Source: Helicoverpa zea (Eukaryota; Arthropoda; Insecta; Lepidoptera; Noctuidae). From it: 64,000 nt of DNA. Numbering within the stretch: position 1 is the stretch's first letter; each line of letters begins with the position of its first letter. This document shows positions 1 to 10,659 of this stretch, piece after piece. A program made the position numbers and the translations under genes. Location of the stretch: NCBI RefSeq assembly GCF_022581195.2, contig NC_061482.1, forward strand, positions 186,001-250,000, given 5' to 3'. Below the pieces are notes generated by a model that worked only from the letters and a program-made list of their open reading frames with translations, was not told the DNA's origin and searched no databases.

Positions 1-1
1 T

Positions 2-2905
2 AGCGGCATATCTCTTAACGATATTGTCTACACAGGTCCAAAACTTCAAAACGATATCGTTGATATTATTACAAAATTTCGTTTACACAAAGTAGTCTTC
101 ACAGCCGACGTTTCCAAAATGTATAGAAATATCGAACTTCGTCCAGAGGACCGCAAGTATCAACATATCCTGTGGCGTAGCTCCACTTGTGATGAAGTCC
201 GTGAATATGAACTTAAAACTGTGACCTACGGCGTGAGCAGTTCACCATTTTTAGCCATCCGTACGCTACACCAGCTAGCAAACGATCACGGTGCATCATG
301 GCCTGAAGCTGCTTCCATTCTGCGTCATGACACGTTCATGGATGACGTCACCGCTGGCGCTCCTTCAGTTGAAGCTGCCTTAAATCTGAAAGACGGAATT
401 ATTAATTTGCTGAATTGTGGTAAATTCGAACTACGTAAATGGAGTAGTAACTCACCTGAGTTCCTTGCACAACTTCCTTCTGAACATTGTCAAGTTCCAA
501 AATCATTTTGTGACGATCAAAACATACAAACTTTAAAAATATTAGGTCTGCAATGGGACCCGAATCTAGATCTTTTTACTTATTCTCAATCTGAATTCAC
601 TCCAAAGTTTACAAAGCGTTCCATTCTTTCTAATGTTGCTCGCATTTATGACCCATTGGGTTGGTTAACTCCCATGGTGCTTAAAGCTAAATTGATTCTT
701 CAAGCCTTGTGGAAACTTCAATTAAATTGGGACGATCCTGTGCCAGACAGTATTGCTCATCAATGGACTGAGTTTGTCTCTGAGCTCAGTTACCTCAAAC
801 AAGTACACATTCCTCGTCATATTCTGCCCTCAGACGTAGTAGAATGCCAGCTCGTTGGTTTTTGTGATGGTTCATCCAAAGGTTACGGTTGTTGTATTTA
901 TTTAAGATCTGTCTGTAGAGGTAAAATTTCAGTTAAATTATTAATCGCGAAGTCGAGAGTAGCTCCCATAAAACCAGTTACGATTAATCGCCTCGAACTT
1001 CTTGGTGCAGTACTTCTAGCTCGGGTCTTGAAACATATGGCTGACTTGTTAAATCCACATCTGAAGCTCTCTCGAGTGATCGCCTTCACTGACAGTAGTA
1101 CAGTTTTATCTTGGCTTAATACTGAACCTTATAAATTGAAAACCTTTGTTTCGCATCGTGTAGTTAGAATTACCGATCTCGTACAGATTCAAAATTGGTA
1201 TCACGTATCGACCTCCGATAATCCAGCGGATCATAGCAGTCGTGGGTTGTCATGTTCACAGCTGATCGCTTCTGATACCTGGTGGTCAGGTCCATCTTGG
1301 CTTTCTCTAGAGACTTCAGTATGGCCAGTTTCACAGGACGTATACGTGCCACCTGGAGGTGTGCCTGAGGTGAAGAGCTTGCCTGTGATAACTCATTCCG
1401 TGGACTTAGTGCCTTTATATGAGGATCCGATTAAAAAATTATTAAGTCATTATTCTTCATTTTCACGTGTCCAAAGAGCATTAGCTTGGTTGTTGCGATT
1501 TAGTAAAGTCTTGAGAAAACTTACTTTCAATCGTAAAACCTTGACTGTGGAGGAATTAGAAAATTCATTATCCCTGCTTGTTCAACATGAGCAGACGGAA
1601 CACTTTGCTATTGAGATAGAGTCAGTAAAATGTGAAAGGACTTGTTCACGTCCTATTCAAAAACTTAATCCCTTTCTCGATCACCGAGGACTCTTGCGAG
1701 TGGGGGGGCGTTTAGTAAATTCAAAACTTCCTCTCTCTGAAATTTACCCTTTGTTGTTACCAAAGAATTCACGACTGTCTGCACTTATAGTTGACTATTT
1801 TCATAAACTTCACCTTCATTGTGGACCTAGAATGTTGCAGTCTATTATAAGTCGTAGATTCTGGATTTTGGGTATTCGCAATTTAATACGATCGCGACTT
1901 TCCAAGTGTGTAACGTGCTTCAAAGTAAATCCCACATCAGTTTCACCTATAATGGGAAATCTACCGGCACCCCGAGTACAACCTTCACGATGTTTTTCAA
2001 AGATAGGGATAGATTTCGCAGGACCCTTCATCGTGAAAGAGAGTAAAAGGCGTAAGGCGCCTGTTTACAAGGTGTACGTCTGTGTGATGGTATGTCTCGC
2101 AGTAAAAGCGATCCATCTTGAGCTAGTTACAGACTTGTCGACAAGTGCGTTTATCGCAGCTTTGGACAGATTCGTATCACGCCGTGGTCTTTGTCAACTT
2201 ATTATCTCTGATTGTGGTACAAATTTTGTCGGGGCCAAGCGCTACTTAAGCGAGGTCCACCAGTTTCTTTCCACTCAGGAGTCAGAACTTAATACTGAGT
2301 GTACAAAGCGTAATATCGTGTGGCAACATAATCCACCAACTGCTAGCCACTTTGGCGGTATTTTTGAAAGTGGTGTTAAGTCGATGAAGTACCACCTTAA
2401 ACGAGTTGTTGGCTTACAAGTGCTGACGTTCGAAGAGATGTTGACTGTGCTGAATAAAGTAGAAGCCGTCCTCAACTCTCGACCGTTATGCGCTTTGTCT
2501 AGCGATCCCACTGAGGGAGATGTCTTGACACCGGGTCATTTCATCACTGGTGGTCCTTTGGTATCATTACCGGAGATCCCGCTTACGGATACGTATTTAC
2601 CGCCTAAAGAGCGATGGCAATTGTTGCAGAAAATGACACAGAGTTTTTGGAAAATTTGGCAAAGAGATTACCTTCATACACTGCAGCAGAGATGCAAATG
2701 GTTCAAAGACCAAGTCAATGTGCAAGTGGGTGATATAGTTACAATTGTGGAACAAAATCTTCCCCCGTTGGAGTGGCGTTTCGGTCGTGTTGTCGAGCTT
2801 CATCCAGGCTCTGATGGTGTAGTGCGTGTCGTCACGCTACGTACGGCCAAAGGACTACTTCGACGGCCTGTAGTCAAGATTTGCCCTTTGCCTACTTCTA
2901 ACTAA
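2..2905 (+). CDS. Bel/Pao LTR retrotransposon pol, 3' part (RT, RNase H, integrase)
   Basis: The frame is open from the window's left edge to a TAA at 2903-2905 (about 967 residues), so the gene begins outside the window. In order it shows the end of a Bel/Pao reverse transcriptase with the catalytic FMDD box near 335-346; an RNase H domain starting at the VGFCDGSSKG motif near 855 with acidic residues in LELLGA, FTDSST and NPADHSS; and an integrase with a zinc-binding N-terminus, the three acidic residues in GIDFAGPF, ISDCGTNF and GIFESG, and a C-terminal barrel-like tail. It copies element RNA and inserts the cDNA into host DNA. All visible catalytic residues are present and there is no stop or frameshift, so this copy looks young. 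Polypurine tract and LTR follow directly. Family assignment is firm; whether gag and the 5' LTR survive cannot be seen. Confidence 0.95.
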   Translation, partial: SGISLNDIVYTGPKLQNDIVDIITKFRLHKVVFTADVSKMYRNIELRPEDRKYQHILWRSSTCDEVREYELKTVTYGVSSSPFLAIRTLHQLANDHGASWPEAASILRHDTFMDDVTAGAPSVEAALNLKDGIINLLNCGKFELRKWSSNSPEFLAQLPSEHCQVPKSFCDDQNIQTLKILGLQWDPNLDLFTYSQSEFTPKFTKRSILSNVARIYDPLGWLTPMVLKAKLILQALWKLQLNWDDPVPDSIAHQWTEFVSELSYLKQVHIPRHILPSDVVECQLVGFCDGSSKGYGCCIYLRSVCRGKISVKLLIAKSRVAPIKPVTINRLELLGAVLLARVLKHMADLLNPHLKLSRVIAFTDSSTVLSWLNTEPYKLKTFVSHRVVRITDLVQIQNWYHVSTSDNPADHSSRGLSCSQLIASDTWWSGPSWLSLETSVWPVSQDVYVPPGGVPEVKSLPVITHSVDLVPLYEDPIKKLLSHYSSFSRVQRALAWLLRFSKVLRKLTFNRKTLTVEELENSLSLLVQHEQTEHFAIEIESVKCERTCSRPIQKLNPFLDHRGLLRVGGRLVNSKLPLSEIYPLLLPKNSRLSALIVDYFHKLHLHCGPRMLQSIISRRFWILGIRNLIRSRLSKCVTCFKVNPTSVSPIMGNLPAPRVQPSRCFSKIGIDFAGPFIVKESKRRKAPVYKVYVCVMVCLAVKAIHLELVTDLSTSAFIAALDRFVSRRGLCQLIISDCGTNFVGAKRYLSEVHQFLSTQESELNTECTKRNIVWQHNPPTASHFGGIFESGVKSMKYHLKRVVGLQVLTFEEMLTVLNKVEAVLNSRPLCALSSDPTEGDVLTPGHFITGGPLVSLPEIPLTDTYLPPKERWQLLQKMTQSFWKIWQRDYLHTLQQRCKWFKDQVNVQVGDIVTIVEQNLPPLEWRFGRVVELHPGSDGVVRVVTLRTAKGLLRRPVVKICPLPTSN

Positions 2906-3113
2906 ACTTTAACCTTTCCATTGTATTTTTTTTTAACCATAATTATTGTTAATGTAGCTTAAAATCAACCTACTTTTAACTTAAAATTATAAACTTAGAA
3001 TCGTAATCACGTAACTTACTAGGTAATTCAGCACGATTTGAACTCAAGCACACATAACACACATCTTTTAGTCTTTTCGACTCTTATTTTGTGAAATCCC
3101 TGGACTGATTTCA

Positions 3114-3125
3114 AGTGGGGGGGAA
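3114..3125 (+). promoter_or_regulatory. Polypurine tract of the Bel/Pao element
   Basis: A purine run (AGTGGGGGGGAA) lies about 210 bases after the pol stop and directly before a TG dinucleotide. That is the expected position and composition of the plus-strand primer immediately upstream of a 3' LTR. The 2906-3113 stretch between pol and this tract holds no recognisable gene. Confidence 0.8.
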
Positions 3126-3600
3126 TGTTTGAGCTTGCATGCATTCCTTATTCCTTTCATTTCCCTCTCCTAGTTCCAAAAACTGCCACTCACCAAGCGA
3201 GACGTGGCGCCACCGTCAATGCAAAAAACTTTCGCGCGAGTGCCAAAAAATACGACGCCGGCCGCCATAACGCGCCGCAAATTAAAATCAAAAACTGTGT
3301 CTAAACTTCTATAAACTTCTTAAACTAATCAAAAGCCCCTGCAGGGAGTTACTGGGCGCCCATCAAACCATAAATTACATGTGTACAAGTGATCTGTGCA
3401 GTAGCGTGAGTGGATCAAGTTGCAGCAACCGGCGGAACTTTGTAAGTACCTACTGATTCCTATTTCCCATCGGTCCTGTGTGCAGCTTTCCATAAACCTC
3501 TCACAGAAAATCTCGTCCAGCCTTACAACCTGGATAGATCTGTAAAAAACCCTAATGGTCTAGGGCTTACGGTCAACGAAGCGCCGTTCAAGTCACACCA
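3126..3600 (+). mobile_element. 3' LTR of the Bel/Pao element (right end not fixed)
   Basis: The LTR should start with the TGTTTGAGC after the polypurine tract. The other LTR lies outside the window, so the right boundary cannot be set by comparison; it probably falls between 3500 and 3610. The segment carries no coding frame. From about 3600 to 3905 I see only AT-rich sequence with no feature. Confidence 0.6.
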
Positions 3601-3913
3601 ACCTATGATAAAAAAAAAAATATCTCTGCAGTTGAAAATATTACTTTTTATTATTTAAAGGTAATTTTATATTTCTAGTATCTTTTAACGATATACGTGA
3701 TCCAATTATTCTCTTTTAAACAACTATCGAGTTTGCGCGTATAACGGAACGTCAGCGCGCGTATCCGCGTTATGTTTTGTTTTTAGGTTAGAAATAACTT
3801 GGATTATTTTTATCCCGATTTAAATGATTAAATAAGATGTTGTGCATCTAATTAGAACCTCTTCAAAATGAAGTGCACAATAACTTACACACAGAATATT
3901 GTGTGCATTAAAT

Positions 3914-5103
3914 CAGCGGTTCCCGAATTCTTTTGGCTTCGGAACCCTTTTCGTCTCACCATTTTTCGGCGGAACTTTAGCTTAAGTAAGAAGTAAAGTA
4001 AAGACGTAAATACACTTAGGTACGGCTCGTGGCGCGTGGTAGCGCACCAAATGGTTATATGGTTAGAGACATATTCAGTATACTCAGGCGTAGCATGGCT
4101 ATCTGCCACACGGGCCAGAAAACAATTTAGCCGCTCTTGACTTTGTGTATTATGTGAATAGTTTTCAGTTTGAAGACTTACAAAGTAAACGCAAAAAGAA
4201 ATAGATTGGGATTGTACAGGTGCGAGGCGAGCGATCGCGATTTTTGTAACCAAAAGAAGAAGTTCCAAACACCCGCTAGCATTGAAAGACAGTCTGTGGT
4301 AGCCGGTACCGCGAGCGAAGCGAGCGCGAATTTTTTTTAGTTTAAGTACCTACACAAAATAAACAAAACCACTGTAAATTAATAAGGTCTCAAAAAGCAA
4401 ATCCACACAAAAAAGCAAATGCAAATGAATAAGCAGCTAGCGAAGAAAGCGCTATTGCTTTTTCTGAACCAGAGGAATAAAATATAAACATCAAAGGAAA
4501 GCTTGACGGAAGAGCGCGAATTTTTTTCCGTGTTGGATACTTGAGCAATTAAACGAACATAAAAACATCATACGTAACATGGAGTCGCGAGCGAAGCGAG
4601 CGCAAAATTTTCGGATTCGCGGAGGTGCAAAAATTGGAAATAATGTCACACTTTGATTCATGGTAAAAATAGCCACTGAAAATACTCGTATGCCGTGTCA
4701 TTTCACGTCCTGTCAAATGTATGAAAACGTATAATCCTGGCTGGATGAAATAAGCCCAAAAATGCGGTGATTTTTGGCCAACTCGCTACCTACTTTTGCC
4801 GATTGCCGAAGACCTGGAGGTATTAAGTTAATCTACAATTTGTAAAAGACGGAATTAAATTATCTGCTGCCGTGGCCTTCCCCCGCCACTCGTCGCGAAA
4901 GTACGAGACTTACACTCCCGAGTGGTGCCTAAATGGAATTTTGGAATGCAATATTTAAAACAATTTAATTGAAAATGAATAATAATTTAATATTGTCAAA
5001 AGTGAAACGATTTACCATATAGAAATCTTGAATTTTCCACGGAACCCCTGAGGGCCTGTCACGGAACCTCAGGGTTCCGCGGAACCCCATTTGGGAACAG
5101 CTG
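3914..5103. mobile_element. Non-autonomous hAT-type DNA transposon (MITE-like, 1.19 kb)
   Basis: The unit starts with CAGCGGTTCCCGAA and ends with the inverted form (reverse complement CAGCTGTTCCCAAA). It is flanked by a perfect 8-bp direct duplication CATTAAAT at 3906-3913 and 5104-5111. An 8-bp duplication with CAG-type ends is the hAT signature. The interior has no frame resembling a transposase; the open frames on the minus strand at 3885-4268 and 4491-4676 look spurious. GAGCGAAGCGAGCGC-type stretches recur inside. The identical duplications suggest a fairly recent insertion. Confidence 0.85.
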
Positions 5104-5111
5104 CATTAAAT

Positions 5112-5985
5112 TACCAAAAAAAATGAAACAATATAAAAGTAGAAAATTATATTTTATTCCGATGTCTATTCATACAGTCAAACGCACTGATACATGTTGG
5201 ACACTGTTGTTCATCACACAATCTTGTTCCCTTGCTCATCTTGGCATTTTTGTAAATTTTAGCAAGCTTCCAGTCTTACAAACATTGCATATTACTGGCA
5301 AAGATACGGCGTGCAAAACGCCAAAATAGTCTTGAATCTGTAAATAAACAGTAGACTGTATGATAATCTGATATATTTTCGGAGTTTCATCAAAATCCAT
5401 GTGGTAGTTTATGCGTGGAACATAAACAAACATCCATAATAAAAACTTCGACTCTTATACAATTACATAATTAGGATGTTTTGGCAACCTACTTGCACTG
5501 TAAAGGCTGCTTACTTTATGGCGAGCCCAGTTGAGCATCATAGGATCATCCTGGATCGTCATGGATTATCATCATGCATTCAATTGACTATTATTTCGAA
5601 AAACGTAAATCGATATTGATATCGAAAATTGTTGTCAGGTAATTTGAAGAGATTTACTCGATGACGCACTCTGTTGGGTCCCCGGACACTCTCAATAGTA
5701 TTCTAACACATCCAAGTATTCCAAATCACACATATTTATATCCACTTTCGTTTTTTTCATTACAAAACAAATAACCTCAAAAGTAAATAATGTCGGAATT
5801 TGACGTTTGTCGATTAAGTACTGCAGTTAAACTAGGGGGCTCGATGGTTTATCTTTTGTACTACAGATAGTAATAGGACTTGCGATAAACTGCGTTTTGT
5901 AATAACGTTTTTTCAAGGTCGTACTTAAAGCTGGATTAAAGGTAGTACAAAAGCCGATACTTATTTGATACCGCGTTTTATAACA
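5112..5985. other. Gene-free AT-rich stretch
   Basis: No gene, RNA or repeat could be supported here. The short open frames at 5123-5329 (plus) and 5236-5433 (minus) have no domain or codon signal. Confidence 0.5.
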
Positions 5986-5989
5986 AGAG

Positions 5990-6475
5990 GGAATGGGGTT
6001 TGCTGAATGTTTTCATGGAGCGCGTGGAAGAACGCCGAACGGCCGCCGAGACGGGCCCATGTCTTCTAAGAGACGAAAGGACGATGAGCCACCCAAAAGT
6101 CCACAGACCCACGCCTACGGTGGCCGGGAGACGTCACTCGACACCCGGGGCGCCCTGGTGTCTTCCACGTCCATGGCAGCAGCTGGGATGAGAGGTGTTA
6201 ACTTCTCTAGCGTATGCATGAGACGACGGCATCCCATTACCTCTCACCCCATCGGACCATGGCTTGAACCAGGGCCGGGCACGGGAGGTCGCCGCTGCTT
6301 ATTGCCTCGACGAGGACACGGCGGGGTGCCCTTCCCAGGCAGGGCACACCTGGACTGTGTGGTTCACCGTGTCCTCCGGGCCGTCCTTATAGTGGCCCGA
6401 GCCACACCTCAAAGAGGGGAGTTTTTGCTACTATTATGGCGTGCACCTGCACTGGGCTAACTAGCCCTTTAAACC
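5990..6475 (-). pseudogene. R1-clade LINE ORF2 C-terminal fragment, decayed
   Basis: Read on the minus strand, the region matches the better preserved fragment at 9890-10315 over its cysteine/histidine region and following segment (EDTV-HTVQVCPAWEGH, then the region around the ALVQAMVR motif), but with frame breaks. In lepidopteran R1-type LINEs this is the zinc-knuckle tail after the reverse transcriptase. It is a 5'-truncated dead copy. GC content is much higher than the flanks, as in the other copies. Confidence 0.7.
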
Positions 6476-6499
6476 GACTTCCCTAAAAGCGGAGGTTCT

Positions 6500-6700
6500 C
6501 AATTCGACCGTATTTTGTTTTTTTTTTTTTTTGTATGTTACGCAATTACTCAGCCAATTATTGATCGATTTTGATGATTCTTTTTTCGTTTGATAGTGTA
6601 TACCTTCAAGGTGGTCCCATTATCATCAGGTCAGAAACTGATGATGGTAACCCTGACAAATCGAGGGCAACTTTCAAAAGTTGTAGGTATACGGTAAAAA
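6500..6700 (+). repeat. Dispersed repeat (copy also split around 30.66-31.43 kb)
   Basis: The stretch from the T-run to the AACTTTCAAAAGTTGTAGG motif recurs near 30660-30780 and 31335-31425, sharing GATGATGG-AACCCTGA-AAATC and the CTTTC(A/G)AAAGTTGTAGG block. It is non-coding. From 6700 to 7340 there is further AT-rich repeat-like sequence, including a GGTAAGTTTTATCA segment resembling the inverted-repeat element at 35-37 kb. Confidence 0.55.
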
Positions 6701-7339
6701 CATGACACTCAAGTGTTTGCTTGATAGCACTATTCAACAGTGAAGGTTTTGAGCTGACCTGATGATGGCGACCAGAGAAGGCCGAGGGAACTCGACAACT
6801 GAATGTGTAAACTACCCCGTGTTTGGGTTTATATTATTTGTATTGACGAGACCTTTGCAATAGTGAAGGTTTGGAGCTAAAGTTATTCGAGGTCAAATGT
6901 CCAAATTTTAGGTTTTTTGCTTTTTTTTTCGAAAATGGTAAGTTTTATCAAAAAAGACATCAGATCAAAGTTGTAGATCTTTAAATTTTCTACAAAAATG
7001 GCATTAACAGTTTTCTCCTAAATCTTACCATTCCTGAGATATCACGATTCAAAGAGTCACACTACACATGATATGCACATATAAGCCACGTATATACGAC
7101 GGCTGCCTTTAAGTTGTATCGTTTGAAATAAGTATAGACAATCTAATAGGTTAATACTCCGCGATATTTAATGCACTTTTGCATGCATTAAACCCAGTTC
7201 TTGAAATATTTATTCCATTCTAAAGTGGGGGTAGTCAAATTGGCCGAATTGTATGAGTCAACAGCTTTTTCAGGTGTGCTGAAAGGTTTACCACGAAGAC
7301 TACTTAATTTTGGGGAATGTAAAACAATCGTAATGCCCA

Positions 7340-7862
7340 CGGATCCATGTCACGGTATGTTACATGTTGGTCTGCGAAGAAAGTTTTCTTTTTCTTCGCA
7401 TCAAAAGTGGATCTTATCGATGAAATGTGGATCCGAAGGAAAAAAAAAAAATTAAATATCTTCATTGGAACTCACTCTACTTTTCTTACGGGAGTTGTGT
7501 TCCCTGAATCTTCAGAAATCCTTGTTGCGGGCTTCCGAAGCCTCTTCAGAGAGGTTTCCAATTGGTACGACCGCATTAATTTCAAGTAATGATATCAGTT
7601 CCATGAAGTAGCAGTTTGTACCAATTATACAAGGACACGTACCTTTCAGCAGTTTTGTATGCGTAATCTTTGAATATCAAAGTTATCACTTGCTTAAAAT
7701 AGCAGCAACCAGTTCCGCATCGAGTCCTGTTATATCGGCAGTTTTCACTGGATCTTCAAAGAATTTTCTCGCTGTGTTACCGTCATTGGTCGTACCATGG
7801 CCTTGCTTCACTACATCAATTATTTTTATTGCGCTAGCTATAGACGCCAAGCTGGACTAAAC
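7340..7862 (-). pseudogene. Broken coding remnant of a transposon-like protein
   Basis: On the minus strand, conceptual translation across several frameshifts gives a coherent series of motifs: GHGTTNDGNTARKFFEDP, then ITGLDAELV near the 5' end, and PIGNLSEEASEARNKDF plus SSNEDIFNFL further on. I recognise this motif series from multi-copy insect proteins of unknown function that behave like mobile-element products, but I cannot name the family. Multiple stops and frame shifts show it is dead. Confidence 0.4.
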
Positions 7863-7879
7863 TAAAACTTTTGATAATT

Positions 7880-7912
7880 AAAAAAAAGAAAAAAAGAGAG
7901 AGAGAGAAAGAA
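7880..7912 (+). repeat. Purine microsatellite (A/GA-rich)
   Basis: A run of A and GA/GAA units lies immediately 5' of the retroelement 3'-end copy at 7915. Confidence 0.7.
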
Positions 7913-7914
7913 GA

Positions 7915-8250
7915 GAGTTTAAGAGTCGAGAAGTTGGAGCCGAGACACAATACAAATTTCAAATCGTTTGTGGTACGTGTGCCGACTCAGCATCTCGACA
8001 TGTTCCAAGAACAGTTTTGGCCGAAAGGTGTCGTTTTCCGGCGATTCCGCGGGAGGCTACGCGACACCACGCAGTGCAACACGACACCGTCTATTCGTGT
8101 CAACAAATAGACTTGACGATTGTTTTTATTTTTGTATGTATTAGTTTATAATTATTTTAATGTTAATTGTTATTTGTGTATTATATTTTCTATGGGCCCT
8201 AGTTGCCTGAATTAAAGGAATAAATAAATAAAAAAAAAAAAAAAAAAAGT
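7915..8250 (+). pseudogene. 5'-truncated copy of the 51.3-kb retroelement ORF, with poly(A) tail
   Basis: The frame to the stop at 8108-8110 encodes the same C-terminus as the intact ORF at 51312-52463: RHNTNF-SF-VRVPT, then FWPKGVV-RRFRG-LRDT. The following 3' UTR also matches, ending in TTTTCTATGG-CCC-TGCCTGAATT and AATAAATAAATA followed by an A-run. A truncated 5' end and A-tail are the marks of target-primed reverse transcription. It shows the 51-kb ORF belongs to a multi-copy retroelement. Confidence 0.8.
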
Positions 8251-8974
8251 TTAATAATTAAAAAAAAAATGTTTCGCTCCTCTGGCCTTATAATGCAATA
8301 TATCAAAAAAAAATCAAATAATTCAACGATTGACTCCCTGAAAAATAATTAGGGCCAATTGTGCGAGACCGGAGATATGTCTTTTTATTCTGTCAGCTTC
8401 ATACAAATTTTTGAGTAAACATTTCTCAATGAGCCGTTTATGAGTCTATACTATAATTTTAAAGTATGTATGTGGTCTTCCGACAGATATTTAGGCATAA
8501 AAGTGTTTCGAGGTTACTAATCGGATGTCTATGAAACCCGAAATCCATCCCACAGTGCGCCGTGCGAAGCCGGAGCGGGTCGCTAGTTTCTAATAATTCG
8601 ACAACCCAGGGCCGACTATCCTGGTGCCGCAGAACGAGGAAATGCTATCTCCAATAATGGAAATAGTATACGGTGGTAGAAGTAAAATTTTTTATGTTTT
8701 GTTTTGCTATTAAAACAATTATGCCTATTTAAGACCGATTTTTATAAACAATGAATTTTTCTACTATAGATTTTATTTTAACAAAAAAATGTTTGCAAAA
8801 AGTATAACTCTTTTGTGTCCGACTGTACTTAGTTCCGGTCGATTCTTGACATGAACTGTTTTATTTCAGTAACTGTAGGGTATAAGCAATAATATAATAC
8901 TTATACATTAGAACTTTATTGCTTATCAGGCCATGATCCTTTTATCAATGTACGTTGATAAATAATACAGATAT

Positions 8975-9170
8975 TTTTGTTGGAAGATCATTTTAGAGGT
9001 AAGTTTACAATTTTTTTGTATCGAGAAAACTTTTCGAAAACGAGTTTTGAAAAACAGGGTTCTCAGAAATACGTTCAAGATTAATATATTTCTTTTTCGC
9101 CGTCAAAAACTGTATAGATTTGGCCAAAAAATTGTTTGGGACAAGCCAATTTCGGCATTCAGCCCCTTAA
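8975..9170 (+). repeat. Dispersed repeat, second copy beside a highwire exon at 49.2 kb
   Basis: TTGTTGGAAGATCAT, TACAATTTTTTTGTATCGAG and the CAAAAACTGTATAGATTT/GACAAGCC blocks recur in the same order at about 49220-49365. It is non-coding and of unknown class. 8260-8970 holds AT-rich sequence plus a CR1-like 3' end remnant around 8520-8600. Confidence 0.6.
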
Positions 9171-9290
9171 ATCCTATCACAATATATTTAATGATATTCT
9201 ATGGTGAATTATAAAAAAAATAAACCTAATCTATTCAGTGGTTTAGCCACAAGAGTCATTTTTCGTTTTCATATTTTACAACATCATGAG

Positions 9291-9444
9291 TAAAGCTTTG
9301 GTTTCTTAGGAAAGCGGTGCCGTCATATATCGGCCGTAATATTACGGATGCAAATAGACGGCCGTCTTAAAGCTTTGGTTTCCTAGGAAAGCGGTGCCGT
9401 CATATATCGGCCGTAATAATACGGATGCAAATAGACGGCCGTCT
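9291..9444 (+). repeat. 77-bp unit duplicated in tandem (2 copies)
   Basis: Copies at 9291-9367 and 9368-9444 differ at only two or three bases (TTCTTAGG/TTCCTAGG, AATATTACGG/AATAATACGG). Each unit contains CGGCCGTAA and GACGGCCGTC motifs and a partial palindrome. Confidence 0.85.
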
Positions 9445-9889
9445 TTACGGTGACGACATGTGGTAAGTTCCACGGCCGTTTTAACACACCGTCATTTACT
9501 TTTTCTATAATTTTTACTTTTTATATTGTTGTCAACTGAAATGCACTGCAGACTTTGCAGAGCCCAAAATAGAGCCCAGAGCGATTTTGACACCTGCGTC
9601 AGATGGATGTCTATAAAACGACAATTGTAAAATAGAAAATACATATCAAGGTATAAACTTACACATATTAACTATTCGACAGTCAAGTTAGTAAAATTAC
9701 ACGCTGTTCATGCTATTGCAACGCTTGTATGTAGGTACTTTTCATTTATAATTCAATTTGACAAATATACATTAATTTGTTTCCCGCCATCTTAAAATTA
9801 TAGATTAAGAAAATCGTGCAGAAACAGATGTGCCATAAAACTGGTAGTAGGTAAAATATCAATGAAAACAGACTTCACTTTGTCATGGT

Positions 9890-10315
9890 ATGTTCTTACT
9901 TTCAAGAAAAAATAATATGACGTCGTGTATTTCGCAGGTCCTCACCGGACACGGTTGTTTCGGGAGGTACCTGCATCGAATCGGTCGTGAGGAGGCGCCC
10001 GGGTGTCACCACTGTGCGGACAGCCCCGAGGACACGGTGGACCACACAGTCCAGGTGTGCCCCGCATGGGAAGGGCACCGCCGGGTCCTCGTCGAGGCTT
10101 TGGGCGGCGGCGACCTCTCGCGTCCGGCCCTGGTTCAGGCCATGGTCCGGGGCGAGAGGGAATGGGATGCCGTCGCCTCCTTCTGCGAAGCGGTCATGCT
10201 CGAGAAGGAGGAGGAGGAACGCCAGAGAGTTCGCATCTCTCATCCCGGCCGCCGCTCTGGACCAGGTAGACACCATGGGCGCCGGGTGTCGCGAGATGAC
10301 TCCCGACCACTGTAG
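9890..10315 (+). pseudogene. R1-clade LINE ORF2 C-terminal fragment
   Basis: An open frame to the stop at 10313-10315 carries the R1-type LINE tail: LTGHGCFGRYLHRIGREEAPGC, then a Cys-Cys-His-Cys array (CHHC, DHTVQVC) with CPAW, then DAVASFCEAVMLEKE. This is the region downstream of the reverse transcriptase. All of the endonuclease and RT domains are missing, so it is a typical 5'-truncated copy. Its 3' UTR runs on to about 10660. Strong GC excess over the flanks. Confidence 0.85.
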
Positions 10316-10549
10316 GCGTGGGTCTGTAGGCGGTGAGTTCGGGTGGCTCATCGTCTCTGTCTGCTTAGACGACAGACCCGTGTCGACGACGCGCGTTGTT
10401 CCACGCGCTCCTCAAAGAGATGTCAGCAAAACCAGCGGGGCCCAGTAGGGCTAAGGCCTGCCGGGGCTGCGGGTTGTTCGAAAGAGATACCGCGGCCCTG
10501 GTACATAAAAGGCCTATGACGGAACACGTCGGTTTTTAGTCAGTAAGAG

Positions 10550-10598
10550 TCTGACACTCCCTCACCGCTGCTAACCCACAGCGGGAGGGAGTGTCAGA
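10550..10598 (+). other. Stem-loop in the LINE 3' UTR
   Basis: TCTGACACTCCCTC-CCGCTG pairs with CAGCGG-AGGGAGTGTCAGA across a short loop, giving a roughly 20-bp stem with one mismatch or bulge. It sits in the 3' UTR of the R1-type fragment, where LINE reverse transcriptases often recognise structured RNA. Confidence 0.7.
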
Positions 10599-10659
10599 CA
10601 AAAGAAAAGGCTATATTTTATCCCGGTGCGGGCTTCCCCACATTCTTAAAAACTCTACA

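Noticed and set aside
3885..4268. 127-codon minus-strand ORF
   Set aside because: It straddles the end of the hAT MITE and has no domain.
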